From assembly GCA_013817245.1 (NCBI GenBank), contig JACDDA010000002.1:62001-126000 (forward strand): DNA of 64,000 nucleotides, written 5' to 3'. A model generated the notes under the pieces. The model saw nothing but the letters and a program-made list of their open reading frames with translations, was not told where the DNA came from and made no database searches. The position numbers were made by a program, and so were the translations under genes. Origin of the DNA: Gammaproteobacteria bacterium. Its GTDB lineage: Bacteria; Pseudomonadota; Gammaproteobacteria; HTCC5015. Below, in pieces: positions 8,674 through 18,078 of this stretch (its first letter is position 1; each line of letters begins with the position of its first letter).

Positions 8674-9866
8674 GGAGTGAAACTCATAAAGCGATCATTG
8701 TTGTGCGCATCAATTTTCATATTTTGATAAACAGCATCTGCATTGGTGTTTTCCACGCTATCAAAATAACCGCAAATATCTTGAGTAAGGCGCAAAGAAA
8801 CTTGATTACCAGTTGCAGTATTACAGATGTTATTACCGTTACTTAAGGGCGCACCCCAAAATCCTAAAACCACTGCTTGCTGCGTTTTTGTATTTAACGT
8901 TAAGTAACTACCGCTGCCATCGCAGTTTTGACCATTAACGCAATCAGCTGCAACTGCGTAATAAATGTGTTTTGCCCACTCATCATCCAGCCACCATTGC
9001 TGTTTATTATTTTGTAATACCGCCGCTTGTAATACTGACGCACATAAGCGGCCAGTTAGTTGTGTATCGCTTATTCCACAATTTATCGCTGTTAATGCAG
9101 AAGCGGATGGAAAATAATTGCCTTCGGTTGTTATCGCTGGATTTGGGTCTGCATAAAATCGCAACAAAATATCACGCGTAGTCATAGCGACTTTCGGCCA
9201 AATAGCCGCAAAATATTCTTCTTTGCTAATTCCAATTAATACATCATTACCATCACCATTATAAAAACTTAATGTCGTAATCGGCAGACTAGCGTCGTAC
9301 ATTGCATTGCGCGTATCAAGATAATGGCTAACATTTGCATCGGCTTGACTGTCATTAACGGTACGTTGTTGTCCCGTTAATGGCGCGCCCGGTGCAATTA
9401 AAATGGCTACAACGGGTTTATTATCTAAGGTTAAAGTTGGTACAACATCGGGGTTAAGCCCGTTCGGTGCTTCTATTTGAAACGCAGGATCTACCACATA
9501 CCATAAGCGTTCATTACTCGCGTCTCTAATATCATCTAAACGTACGCGTCGCCATGGAAACCAACCGCGATAGGTTTTGCAATTATTACCATTAGTATCG
9601 ATAGGGGGGGCGTAATTACCATCATTATTAAAATCGGGACAAGGCAAACCTGGGCGAGTAGTTGCACTACTGTTTTTTTCGATCAACACACCTTTTAAAG
9701 CGGTCTTCGCAGTTTGCAATACGATCATGCTATTTTGTTGTCGCAACAAATTAACTTCATGTTCGTCATACAGACTTGTTAACCAAATACTCGCGGTCAC
9801 GCTGATCATTAATAGCAATACTAATAAAGCTTGTCCCTGTTGTTTATTCTGCGGCGGCATTGCCAT
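8670..9866 (-). CDS. PilX/GspK-like membrane-anchored pilus accessory protein
   Basis: Protein of 398 aa from the ATG at 9866 (an upstream in-frame start at 9887 would extend further into the previous gene). QQGQALLVLLLMISVTASIWL is one N-terminal helix resembling PilX/GspK-type proteins, which lack the usual FTLIE. It is followed by LPCPDFNNDG and GWFPWRR, a module shared with the next gene product, then a Cys-rich globular part (CGISD, LCASV, CVNGQNCDGSG, CNTATG, CGYFDS). Likely an extracellular or periplasmic minor pilus component. Overlaps both neighbours. No specific function can be assigned. Confidence 0.75.
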   Translation of the reverse strand: MAMPPQNKQQGQALLVLLLMISVTASIWLTSLYDEHEVNLLRQQNSMIVLQTAKTALKGVLIEKNSSATTRPGLPCPDFNNDGNYAPPIDTNGNNCKTYRGWFPWRRVRLDDIRDASNERLWYVVDPAFQIEAPNGLNPDVVPTLTLDNKPVVAILIAPGAPLTGQQRTVNDSQADANVSHYLDTRNAMYDASLPITTLSFYNGDGNDVLIGISKEEYFAAIWPKVAMTTRDILLRFYADPNPAITTEGNYFPSASALTAINCGISDTQLTGRLCASVLQAAVLQNNKQQWWLDDEWAKHIYYAVAADCVNGQNCDGSGSYLTLNTKTQQAVVLGFWGAPLSNGNNICNTATGNQVSLRLTQDICGYFDSVENTNADAVYQNMKIDAHNNDRFMSFTP

Positions 9867-10284
9867 TATCAACCGAAGCATCATCAATCGAAGGCACTAC
9901 GTAATTTTGACCCGGCTCTACTTTTATTTGGCGGCCGTCATCAAATTGAATTTTAATATGCGTTTGATCGGCATGCTGCGGCAATGTGCTTTCTTGCGTT
10001 TTCCGGCCGTTAATCCACACTTCGCGACGGCCATCGGGATGCACGATGATGCCGTTAACTTTTACATGACGTGTTTGCGCGTTGATTGGCACGACGCTCG
10101 TTTTATTAGGTGCTTCGACTACATTATTTAATTTTCTGGCGCGTGCGTTATCTAGCGCATTGCGCTGTTCTGCGCTGATAAATAAACGCGCTAAATCTTT
10201 TGAGGTTGCAGCCGTTTCTACTGCGCTCACAAAAGGCTGCCCCACAAAAAATAAAGCAATAATCGCAATCAAGTAATTAGGCAT
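9844..10284 (-). CDS. MshK-like periplasmic pilus biogenesis protein
   Basis: Small exported protein of 146 aa with a signal peptide (residues 1-21, MPNYLIAIIALFFVGQPFVSA) and the segment LARLFISAEQRNALDNARARK, a pattern common in small MSHA/type IV assembly proteins. A beta-rich part follows (VKVNGIIVHPDGRREVWINGRKT, then FDDGRQIKVEPGQNYVVP). It overlaps the MshJ-like gene by 8 bases. Position after the I and J-like genes matches MshK; sequence evidence alone is modest. Confidence 0.65.
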   Translation of the reverse strand: MPNYLIAIIALFFVGQPFVSAVETAATSKDLARLFISAEQRNALDNARARKLNNVVEAPNKTSVVPINAQTRHVKVNGIIVHPDGRREVWINGRKTQESTLPQHADQTHIKIQFDDGRQIKVEPGQNYVVPSIDDASVDNGNAAAE

Positions 10285-10912
10285 GGTTTATTTTCACCGT
10301 ATACCATTTCAACTTGCAGTTCATTAGCACATTGGGCGCTGAGATCCCAGCTAGCGCCAACGTTGCTCCGAGAGGAAAATGATTGTCTAACTTGCAGCTT
10401 ATTATTTCGTAATAACCTAAACGTGGATTTTTCAACTTATTTAGAATAGTTAGCAAATCGCCTTCATGTAACAAGCTCGCTTCAATTTGCATATTGGTAA
10501 TATATAAACCAATATTGCCGCCGACATTAATACGCTGTGATTCCGCGATCTCTGCTATGCGACGCGGTTCAAAACTGTATTTTAAACTAGGTAATATTAA
10601 GTCCCGGCGTAATTCTTCTAACGCTTCTATCCAGCTCAAACGTGCTTCATCGCCGACTAATCCATTCGCAAGATAACGCTGATAAAGTTGTATATTATTT
10701 TCGTATAAGGATTTATTTTGCTGCGCTTCTTGCAAACGATTAACTACATCATCGCGTTGCTCTACTGCTTGCTGATAAATTTTATTTTGGACTTTGTGCA
10801 AATGTAAGCCAATGCCAATAATAATACTTGCCATTAATAAACATAGTAAAAAAACCACGGCAGGTCTCTGTAAAGCATGCCATTCAAATTGATGTTCATT
10901 AAATTTATTCAT
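10277..10912 (-). CDS. MshJ/PilO-like pilus assembly inner-membrane protein
   Basis: Bitopic membrane protein of 211 aa: short cytoplasmic N-terminus, one helix at about residues 16-35, a coiled coil (about 40-75, rich in Gln and Glu), and a periplasmic ferredoxin-like domain. This architecture is that of PilO, MshJ and GspM, which connect the inner-membrane platform to the secretin. It overlaps the MshI-like gene (8 bases) and the MshK-like gene (8 bases). Confidence 0.75.
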   Translation of the reverse strand: MNKFNEHQFEWHALQRPAVVFLLCLLMASIIIGIGLHLHKVQNKIYQQAVEQRDDVVNRLQEAQQNKSLYENNIQLYQRYLANGLVGDEARLSWIEALEELRRDLILPSLKYSFEPRRIAEIAESQRINVGGNIGLYITNMQIEASLLHEGDLLTILNKLKNPRLGYYEIISCKLDNHFPLGATLALAGISAPNVLMNCKLKWYTVKINHA

Positions 10913-12395
10913 CGGCTGCGCCTTTGAAAATCAATACGCTAAATTGTGCGCTGGCACTGCGGTTGTTACCGTCGCTAGAAAAGCGCGTGTCTGGCGCAAT
11001 ATCAAACGGCATTTTAATTATTTGTACGCGCTTAACGTTTTTTATATCGCTCAACTGCTGGGTGAATTGTTGTACTTTAGCAATGGCAATACGCGGGTTG
11101 TTTTTAAAATCCGTAATTTCAGCTTCAACTGTTAGCTGCTCTTGAGAATTTTCTGCTGCATTATTTGCGCTGGTAGTGCTGCTCCACTCTATGCTTTTTA
11201 GTTGAATATCTGGCCACGCTGTCATAACCATGGAAAGATCAGTGAAGGTTTTTATAGGATCCAATGGTTTGTATTTAATTAAATCATTAACCGCCGATAC
11301 TGCATTTTTGACGTCATTGACGTCTAACTTCAAATCAGAAACGTCATTCACCATCGATTGATATGCATGTTCTGCTGCTTGCGTTTCTGTCGCAATAGTA
11401 GGCAACTGGCTTTTTAACCAATATCCATGCGCAATTAAGGCTGCGCAAAGTAGCGTGGCTAAAATCATAAACGCTAAGCTCAGGCCCAATAATGTCCGTC
11501 GCGCTAAATATAAATAATATAAACGCCGCTGTTTGCTGATTCGGTAATGCGGTTTTGCATATCGATCTTGCATTAACCAATAGGCCAGGAGCGTTTCAAA
11601 ATTTGGCGACAACGCAGGAATATTTAAACGTTGCGCTATTTCATTAACATGCAAGGCACTAACGTTAATGTCCGGTACTTGAGCAAGCGCGATCGCCCAT
11701 TGCTCGGCAACCGCTGATTCCGCGATGACATACACCGCTAAGTTGGTGTCGCGATTAATATAACGTTGATTTTCTAAGAATCGCCGACTACGTTCCATTT
11801 CAAAACGTACATCTGTGCCTGAACTACTTTCAGTACCGAGCGCAGCAATTCTAGATAATTTTAAATGGCCGTTAAGATAAAATGATTGGCGTACCGCTTG
11901 TGTTCCAAACGGTGATAACAACAAAAATGTAGTGGAAAATATTTCCAAGGATTTCACTAAACGCGGAACCAATAATGGCAATGAATATAAACCTTGAATC
12001 GGTTTATTTTCTGCTTCTATTATCGTCAACCAATATTCTATTTTTTGCGTTTGCGTTAATGCGGATACCAATACTATATCGTCACGTCGTCCATCGAGCT
12101 GACGATCTTGAATGTGTAATTGCCGTAATTGGGTATCACGAAAATGTTTGTCTAATAAACGTCGCTGTACATCTTCTCGATCACGACCCGACACATGGGG
12201 CATGGTATCAACACGAATATCTTCATCGCTGATGTCTAATAAAATGCGTAATGGTTTGCGGACTTCTGCGCGCAACAAAGCACGAAACGCCGCTTCGCCC
12301 GTTTCATCTGAAGCATAAACACGCCGTTGCAATGTGTTGTCTTGCCAAGACAACACCTGCATTTCTTGTCCATTAAAATAAAATAGTTGGCGCAT
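10905..12395 (-). CDS. MshI-like protein, PilM-type actin fold fused to PilN-like part
   Basis: Protein of 496 aa. Residues 1-290 form a cytoplasmic domain resembling the PilM/GspL actin-like fold (LRILLDISDEDIRVDTMPHV, later ALAQVPDINVSAL). A single membrane helix at about 305-330 (LLGLSLAFMILATLLCAALI) leads into a periplasmic coiled coil and PilN-like domain. It would couple the MshE ATPase to the periplasmic alignment complex. The ATG at 12395 starts one base after the mshG stop and gives MRQLFYFNGQEMQV; the upstream alternative at 12425 overlaps mshG. Confidence 0.75.
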   Translation of the reverse strand: MRQLFYFNGQEMQVLSWQDNTLQRRVYASDETGEAAFRALLRAEVRKPLRILLDISDEDIRVDTMPHVSGRDREDVQRRLLDKHFRDTQLRQLHIQDRQLDGRRDDIVLVSALTQTQKIEYWLTIIEAENKPIQGLYSLPLLVPRLVKSLEIFSTTFLLLSPFGTQAVRQSFYLNGHLKLSRIAALGTESSSGTDVRFEMERSRRFLENQRYINRDTNLAVYVIAESAVAEQWAIALAQVPDINVSALHVNEIAQRLNIPALSPNFETLLAYWLMQDRYAKPHYRISKQRRLYYLYLARRTLLGLSLAFMILATLLCAALIAHGYWLKSQLPTIATETQAAEHAYQSMVNDVSDLKLDVNDVKNAVSAVNDLIKYKPLDPIKTFTDLSMVMTAWPDIQLKSIEWSSTTSANNAAENSQEQLTVEAEITDFKNNPRIAIAKVQQFTQQLSDIKNVKRVQIIKMPFDIAPDTRFSSDGNNRSASAQFSVLIFKGAADE

Positions 12396-12396
12396 A

Positions 12397-13605
12397 TCAC
12401 ATCGCTGAAATACTGATGACGGCATCCATAATCGGACTCAACATAGACAACAACACCCATAATATTATGCTGGCCAGCAAGACGGTAATCAGCGGCATTA
12501 ATAATGGTTGCACGCGACCAATGGCATCTTGCACTTCACGATTATAATAATGACTCACGTTGTCCAAAGATTCATCCAAAGAACCTGCGCTTTCGCCTAT
12601 GCGCAACATGCGCACCACCATATTGGGAAACACGCCGGTGTGCGCAAAGGCATCACTTAGTCGTTTGCCTTCGGCTATTTTTTCTTGTGCGCGTAACAAC
12701 GCTTCTTCAAGCACTACGTTAGCAAGTACGGGGCGAATTAGCCGCATCGCATCAATTAAATTAATGCCGGATTTATACGTCAGCGCAAAATAATGACAAA
12801 ATCTCGCTAATTTTATTTTATATAACACATTACCCAAAATAGGCGCACGTAATTTCCATTCATCAATTTTATAACGAAACGCCGGATATCGCTTTAAGCA
12901 CCATGGATATAAGGCGATGGCCAAACCAACAATAGTAAATATTAACCACCAATATTTGACCGTCCATTTAGAGACACTAATCAATAACAAAGTATGCCAC
13001 GGCATAACTTGCCCGGACATTTTCATAAACGGAATTAACTGCGGCACTAAGTAAGTCATGATTAATAATATGCCGCATAACACCGCTATTAATACAAACA
13101 AAGGATAAATTAACATGCGTTTGGATTGCGCAATCAATTCATCTTGCCATTCCAACATGCCGTGAATTTCTTTCATTACTTCGGCGAGCCGGCCACTGGC
13201 TTCACCCACGCGCACCATGTTTACCATCACAACATCAAAAACATCGGGATGTTGACTCAACGCTTCTGAGAAAGTTTTACCGGATCGAATCGCTTCAATT
13301 AAATCGGTGGTCACGTCTTTTAAATACGGATGCTCGATGCTTTCACGCAAATCTTGTAAGGCTTCCACAATCGGTACTTTTGCATTTATAAGCTGTTGTT
13401 GATGATAAATAAAATTAATAATGTCGCGCTGCCCAATCTTCCGTTTGCCAAACGTTAACAAAGAACGGCTGACAGGTTTAGCGCGGATTAAATCAAAGCC
13501 CATTTGCTTGACGCGTAACTCCACATCCGATTCATTAGCCGCTTCGATTTCGCCTTGAACGCGAAGGCCATCAGCATCCATTGCTTTATAAACGAATCGC
13601 GTCAT
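12397..13605 (-). CDS. mshG: MSHA biogenesis platform protein MshG (PilC/GspF family)
   Basis: Inner-membrane platform protein of 402 aa with duplicated GspF domains (about 70-195 and 270-395). Signatures include INAKVPIVEALQDLRE, MVRVGEASGRLAEVM and MLRIGESAGSLDESL, plus three membrane segments (about 165-190, 215-235, 370-395). It anchors pilus or pseudopilus assembly and interacts with the MshE ATPase. It overlaps mshE by 4 bases. The choice of MshG over PilC/GspF rests on the neighbouring MshL/M/N-like genes. Confidence 0.88.
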   Translation of the reverse strand: MTRFVYKAMDADGLRVQGEIEAANESDVELRVKQMGFDLIRAKPVSRSLLTFGKRKIGQRDIINFIYHQQQLINAKVPIVEALQDLRESIEHPYLKDVTTDLIEAIRSGKTFSEALSQHPDVFDVVMVNMVRVGEASGRLAEVMKEIHGMLEWQDELIAQSKRMLIYPLFVLIAVLCGILLIMTYLVPQLIPFMKMSGQVMPWHTLLLISVSKWTVKYWWLIFTIVGLAIALYPWCLKRYPAFRYKIDEWKLRAPILGNVLYKIKLARFCHYFALTYKSGINLIDAMRLIRPVLANVVLEEALLRAQEKIAEGKRLSDAFAHTGVFPNMVVRMLRIGESAGSLDESLDNVSHYYNREVQDAIGRVQPLLMPLITVLLASIILWVLLSMLSPIMDAVISISAM

Positions 13606-15302
13606 GCTTGTAAGGCTGTTAAATCCACAACACGCGCAACTTCTTCTAGCGTAGTAATGCCATTGCGTACTTTTTCCAAACCTTGTTCTACCAAGGGTCG
13701 ATAACCTTTGGTTAATGCCAGCTGCATTAATTCTCGACGGGTTGCGCGATGCGCAACCATTTCTTCTAAATCACCATCAAAACGCAAAACTTCGGCCATC
13801 GCTTCACGACCGCGATAACCTTGATGATCGCAATGTCGACAACCTTTAGCGCGATAAACAGTGAATGTTTCTGATAAAGGTAATTTCAATAAATGTTTTT
13901 CGGCATCGGTCGCGTTATCCGGTGTTTTGCATTCTTTGCATAAACGCCGCACTAATCGTTGCGCAACCACACCAATAATATTGCCCGCTAAAATATCCGG
14001 TAACACGCCTATGTCTAATAAACGCGGAATCGCGCCCGGCGCTGAATTAGTATGCAACGTAGAATAAACTTGATGGCCCGTCATCGCCGCACGAAACGCC
14101 ATGTCAGCAGTATCACGATCACGAATTTCGCCGACTAAAATAATATCTGGATCTTGGCGCATAATGGAACGAATGCCATTAGCAAAATCTAAACGCGCGG
14201 CTTCATTAACGGAAGACTGACGAATCATCGGCATCGGATATTCCACCGGGTCTTCTAACGTCATGATGTTTACCCGTTCAGAATTTAAATTATTTAATAT
14301 GGAATACAAGGTTGTTGTTTTACCCGAACCGGTCGGCCCGGTAATTAAAATAATGCCTTCGGGTCTCGCCATCATTAATTTCATCGTCGCCAATGCGTCT
14401 TCGCTATAACCTAAATCGGTCAACGGCACGATCGCTTTTTGTCTATCTAAAACACGCAACACAATATTTTCACCGTGCGTCGTTAATTGTGTTGATACTC
14501 GAAAGTCTACATGTCTGCCCGCAATCGTTAACGAAACATGGCCATCTTGTGGTGCGCGTGTTTCCGCAATATTTAATGCGGCAATGACTTTAATGCGCAC
14601 CGCAATCGCAGAATAATAATGTTTATGCAAAGAACGAACTTGACGTAACACACCATCGATTCGATAACGAATTCGCAAGAAACCATCTTCTGGTTCAAAG
14701 TGAACGTCTGATGCACCGCGTTTTACGGCATCGGACAACATCGCATCTACCAAACGCACCATCGGATGACTGTATTGACCGCTGTGCGCTTGCAAACTGT
14801 CGTAATCAATTTCGCCGGTTTCAACTTCTTGCAAAATACCATCCATGGATAATTCATGGCCGTAAAATTGATCTATCGCATTTTCGATTTCAGCTTCGCC
14901 AGCCAGCACGGTACGAATTTGTATATGCGCGCCAATGTGTGCGCGCAATCTATCTAACTTTGGCAAATCATAAGTATCGACGGTTGCTAAACTTAACTCA
15001 CGCGCTGCCAGATCATATGACAAGGGAATTAATTTCAAACTGCGCGCCATTTCTTTTGGGATCAGTCGCAAGGCATCAGGATCGGGAATCGTGCTCGCTA
15101 ATTCAATACTTTCTTGTCCGAGCGCTTCACCTAAGACATCACGCATCACCGCTTCGGTAACAAAGCCTAATCCAACAATTAATTTACCTATAGGACTGGG
15201 TGTGCGTTTTTGTTCGGTTAATGCGATGCGTAATTGATCTTCCGTGATCACACGCTTTTCTAGCAGCACTTCACCTAAGCGTTTGCGTTTTGTGCTAATC
15301 AT
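13602..15302 (-). CDS. mshE: Pilus assembly ATPase MshE (PilB/GspE family)
   Basis: Cytoplasmic extension ATPase of 566 aa. The N-terminal MshEN-like domains (KRLGEVLLEKRVITEDQLR) can bind c-di-GMP in MshE relatives; this is known for the family, not shown here. The core has Walker A GPTGSGKTTT near residue 326, the Asp box, Walker B IILVGEIRDRDTADMAF, the His box STLHTNSAPGAI and a zinc tetracysteine site (CKEC...CRHC). It overlaps mshN and mshG by 4 bases each. Confidence 0.92.
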   Translation of the reverse strand: MISTKRKRLGEVLLEKRVITEDQLRIALTEQKRTPSPIGKLIVGLGFVTEAVMRDVLGEALGQESIELASTIPDPDALRLIPKEMARSLKLIPLSYDLAARELSLATVDTYDLPKLDRLRAHIGAHIQIRTVLAGEAEIENAIDQFYGHELSMDGILQEVETGEIDYDSLQAHSGQYSHPMVRLVDAMLSDAVKRGASDVHFEPEDGFLRIRYRIDGVLRQVRSLHKHYYSAIAVRIKVIAALNIAETRAPQDGHVSLTIAGRHVDFRVSTQLTTHGENIVLRVLDRQKAIVPLTDLGYSEDALATMKLMMARPEGIILITGPTGSGKTTTLYSILNNLNSERVNIMTLEDPVEYPMPMIRQSSVNEAARLDFANGIRSIMRQDPDIILVGEIRDRDTADMAFRAAMTGHQVYSTLHTNSAPGAIPRLLDIGVLPDILAGNIIGVVAQRLVRRLCKECKTPDNATDAEKHLLKLPLSETFTVYRAKGCRHCDHQGYRGREAMAEVLRFDGDLEEMVAHRATRRELMQLALTKGYRPLVEQGLEKVRNGITTLEEVARVVDLTALQA

Positions 15303-16375
15303 GGTGCGCGTTCACTCGTCAGTTCGCTAGCAAGTTGTTGGATACGATTTTCTACGGCGCTACTTGCAAAAGTCGCGGGGCGTTGTTTTGCGAGTTCTAA
15401 AGCGCTGCGATAAAACTGGAGCGCGTTAGTTTTTTGATTTAGTTGATCGTAACTAATCGCTAAATTATATGCGTAGTCAGGATTATTATTAGCTACTGAA
15501 AATGCGCGGTTATAAGCTTGTTGAGCTAACAACCATTGCCCGTCGCGGGCGTAATAATGGCCTACTGCAATTTGTAAATTGGCTTGTTGTGGATATTTAG
15601 CGAGCAACTCGCGTGCTTGATTATTATCCAAGGCTTGCGGCAAGCGATTTATGCTAATTAAACCGGCTAATGCTTCGATGTCATTTTTGTCTTTACGCCA
15701 AACGTGTAAATAATGCGTTTCAGCTAACTCTATTTGATTGCGCGTCGTGGCCAGCGCGGCCAAACCTAAATGCGCATCGCGATTTTGTGGCGCTTGTTTT
15801 AAAACAGCTGCATATGAATTTTCAGCATCTGCCCAATCGCCTCGTTGATATGCCGCATACGCATTAAGCAAATTATCGGCTACGCTGTTGCTAGCAGCTA
15901 TTAACGTGGGTGCCGCAGGATTGGATGCTATATTTTGCCGAGGGTTTTTTAGGGCTGGCTTGGGCGCAGCGTCTTTAGTGAATCGCGGTTTTTCTACTAC
16001 ATCAGTTTTTTTATTTTGCGAAACTGTTTCTGCTTCGTATAAATATTCGTTGTAATTAATTTGTTCATAATTGCCAGTATCTGTATCGGTAGCGGACTCA
16101 CGCGCTTCACTTAGGCTAGATAACTCAGATCGCGGTAAACGCTCAATAGCCAAATCATCCAGACTAGGTTGCCAGCCAAATAATAAATACACAGCTGCCG
16201 CCGCACCTACGCTCACCAACGCCCATGCTAAATAATTAGTGTTTTTATTTTTCGCGGTGTAACTGATGCGTTGCGCCCGCGCTCTTTCCGGATTTAGATC
16301 TTCATTATAAGTAGGCGCATTATTAACGCCGCGTTCTTGCGCAGCCCGTCGTAATGCATTTAGCAAGACGCTCAC
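15299..16375 (-). CDS. mshN: MshN-like TPR protein
   Basis: Bitopic protein of 358 aa: MSVLLNALRRAAQERG at the N-terminus (a pattern seen in MshN proteins), one membrane helix at about residues 48-66, a low-complexity periplasmic linker, and tetratricopeptide repeats from about 170 to 340 (AYAAYQRGDWADAENSYAAVL, then GHYYARDGQWLLAQQAYNRAF and NLAISYDQLNQKTNALQFY). TPR proteins in this position help secretin or pilus assembly. It overlaps mshL and mshE by 4 bases. Confidence 0.85.
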   Translation of the reverse strand: MSVLLNALRRAAQERGVNNAPTYNEDLNPERARAQRISYTAKNKNTNYLAWALVSVGAAAAVYLLFGWQPSLDDLAIERLPRSELSSLSEARESATDTDTGNYEQINYNEYLYEAETVSQNKKTDVVEKPRFTKDAAPKPALKNPRQNIASNPAAPTLIAASNSVADNLLNAYAAYQRGDWADAENSYAAVLKQAPQNRDAHLGLAALATTRNQIELAETHYLHVWRKDKNDIEALAGLISINRLPQALDNNQARELLAKYPQQANLQIAVGHYYARDGQWLLAQQAYNRAFSVANNNPDYAYNLAISYDQLNQKTNALQFYRSALELAKQRPATFASSAVENRIQQLASELTSERAP

Positions 16376-18027
16376 TGCTGCGCTGCTTTTGCAGGCATTA
16401 CGTTGGCAGGCAACTGATGACGAAATTCTTTTAACTCGCCATTAATGCTGGCTTGTTGCACAACGATTGGTTTAAGAAAAATAACTAATTCTGTTTTAGT
16501 ATTTTTTTCACTGCGGTGTTGAAAAAAACGTCCAATCACCGGCCAATTTGAAATCCACGGAATGCCTTGGGTAGTCGTGCTAACCGTGTCTTGCATTAAA
16601 CCACCAATAACACCAATCTCACCATTGGTTAAACGCAGCACCGATTCCATTTCACGTACTTGTACTTCTGGCACCAAATTTTCAACATTTTGTTTAGCTA
16701 AATCTGGGTTAGGATCTTTTACAAAACCTAAAATTCGTGAAATCGTCGGACGTATATTTAAAACCACTTCATCTTTTTCACTAATAAAAGGTGTCATCGA
16801 CATCACCAAACCCACCGGCACTACATGTGGGGTCGTCGTGAAAGTAGACACAGCGGGGCCATTGCTTTGTGTAACGGTTTCGGCTTCGATAGTAAAATAA
16901 ACGCGGTTATCTGCTACTTTCAAAATCGCAGTTTGATTATTCAACGTCATAATTTTAGGGCTAGATAAAACGCGCGCATCACCAAATTCTTCTAACAAAC
17001 TTACCGTCGCAGCCACATCGCCTACGCGCGAATTAGGATTGTCATAACCCGCTACAAATATCGGTGGAACGTTATTCGGTGCAATGGCATTTTTAGTAAA
17101 TACTTGCTGATAGCTTAATCCATTCGCGCTTTGCGCAAGACGTTCCCAATTAACGCCGGCCTCGTATTCATTATTCAAATTTACTTCTACTACCGTCGCT
17201 TCGATCAGTACTTGCCGCTGTACGCTCGTTAAAATATTTTCAATAAGCACACGAATTTGTTCTTGTTGTTTCGCATTAGCGCGTACTGACAATAAACCTG
17301 CTTCGCGATTGACTAAAATATTGTCGCTGCTTAGCGGTCTTGCTGCATTTTGCGTAATATTTTTTTCATTAATAATTACTGCAATATTAGAAAACAACGT
17401 TTCCCAAAATTGATTGCTAGAACGATTCGTTAATCGCAGCATGGAATTATTGCCGCCTTGTGAATTGCTAACGCCGCCGACCCCTCCTTGACTCGCTGCT
17501 GCAATTTCGGTGGACACTTCTATACGACTTTCAGTTTCACGCGAGGTATTTAAATACGGGATTTTATACGTTTCAAAATAAGGAGCGTCTGCAGAAATAA
17601 TAATCGTGTCATCATTAATACGGTAACGAATATTAGACTGCTGCGCTATGCGGCTTAAAATCTGTGGCAAGGTTTGTTCAATAGCATTTAAGGTAATACG
17701 CCCACGAATATCGTCATGCACATCTAAATTCATCTGGCTATTGCGCGCCAATGAAAACAATAAATCACGCACCGGTACATCCGTTACTGTCACGGTATAA
17801 ACACCAGGCTTATTGCCCAACTGCGGCGCGGCTAATGTTGGCGTAATCACTAATGGCAGCGCGGTATTATTTTCTTTAGCAGAAGCCGCCGTTAATCCAA
17901 CATGGCCTTCAGTAGGTGGATCAATGCGATTCGCACCGCACGCCGTTAATATCAGCAACAGTCCATAGATAATGACATTCAATGCATACCGCTGAACACG
18001 CCCAATAAAATAGCATCCGCTTTTCAT
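16372..18027 (-). CDS. mshL: MSHA-type outer-membrane secretin MshL
   Basis: Secretin lipoprotein of 551 aa. The ATG at 18027 is preferred over 18057 because GGAG lies 7 bases upstream. A lipoprotein signal ends in LILTACGAN. An STN domain follows (VPVRDLLFSLARNSQMNLDV), then an N1-type region (RQVLIEATVVEVNLNNEYEAGVNW) and the secretin core with VPVG...PFISEKDEVVLNIRP and GEIGVIGGLMQDT, ending with WPVIGRFFQHRSEKNTKTELVIFLKP. It forms the outer-membrane gate for the pilus. Confidence 0.92.
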   Translation of the reverse strand: MKSGCYFIGRVQRYALNVIIYGLLLILTACGANRIDPPTEGHVGLTAASAKENNTALPLVITPTLAAPQLGNKPGVYTVTVTDVPVRDLLFSLARNSQMNLDVHDDIRGRITLNAIEQTLPQILSRIAQQSNIRYRINDDTIIISADAPYFETYKIPYLNTSRETESRIEVSTEIAAASQGGVGGVSNSQGGNNSMLRLTNRSSNQFWETLFSNIAVIINEKNITQNAARPLSSDNILVNREAGLLSVRANAKQQEQIRVLIENILTSVQRQVLIEATVVEVNLNNEYEAGVNWERLAQSANGLSYQQVFTKNAIAPNNVPPIFVAGYDNPNSRVGDVAATVSLLEEFGDARVLSSPKIMTLNNQTAILKVADNRVYFTIEAETVTQSNGPAVSTFTTTPHVVPVGLVMSMTPFISEKDEVVLNIRPTISRILGFVKDPNPDLAKQNVENLVPEVQVREMESVLRLTNGEIGVIGGLMQDTVSTTTQGIPWISNWPVIGRFFQHRSEKNTKTELVIFLKPIVVQQASINGELKEFRHQLPANVMPAKAAQQ

Positions 18028-18078
18028 TATATTTCTCCGCAAAATCTTATTGATCAATACTGACTAACAAAAATTAGA

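Noticed and set aside
14711-15160. 149-aa frame opposite mshE
   Set aside because: Antisense to a conserved ATPase N-domain, without ribosome site or domain.
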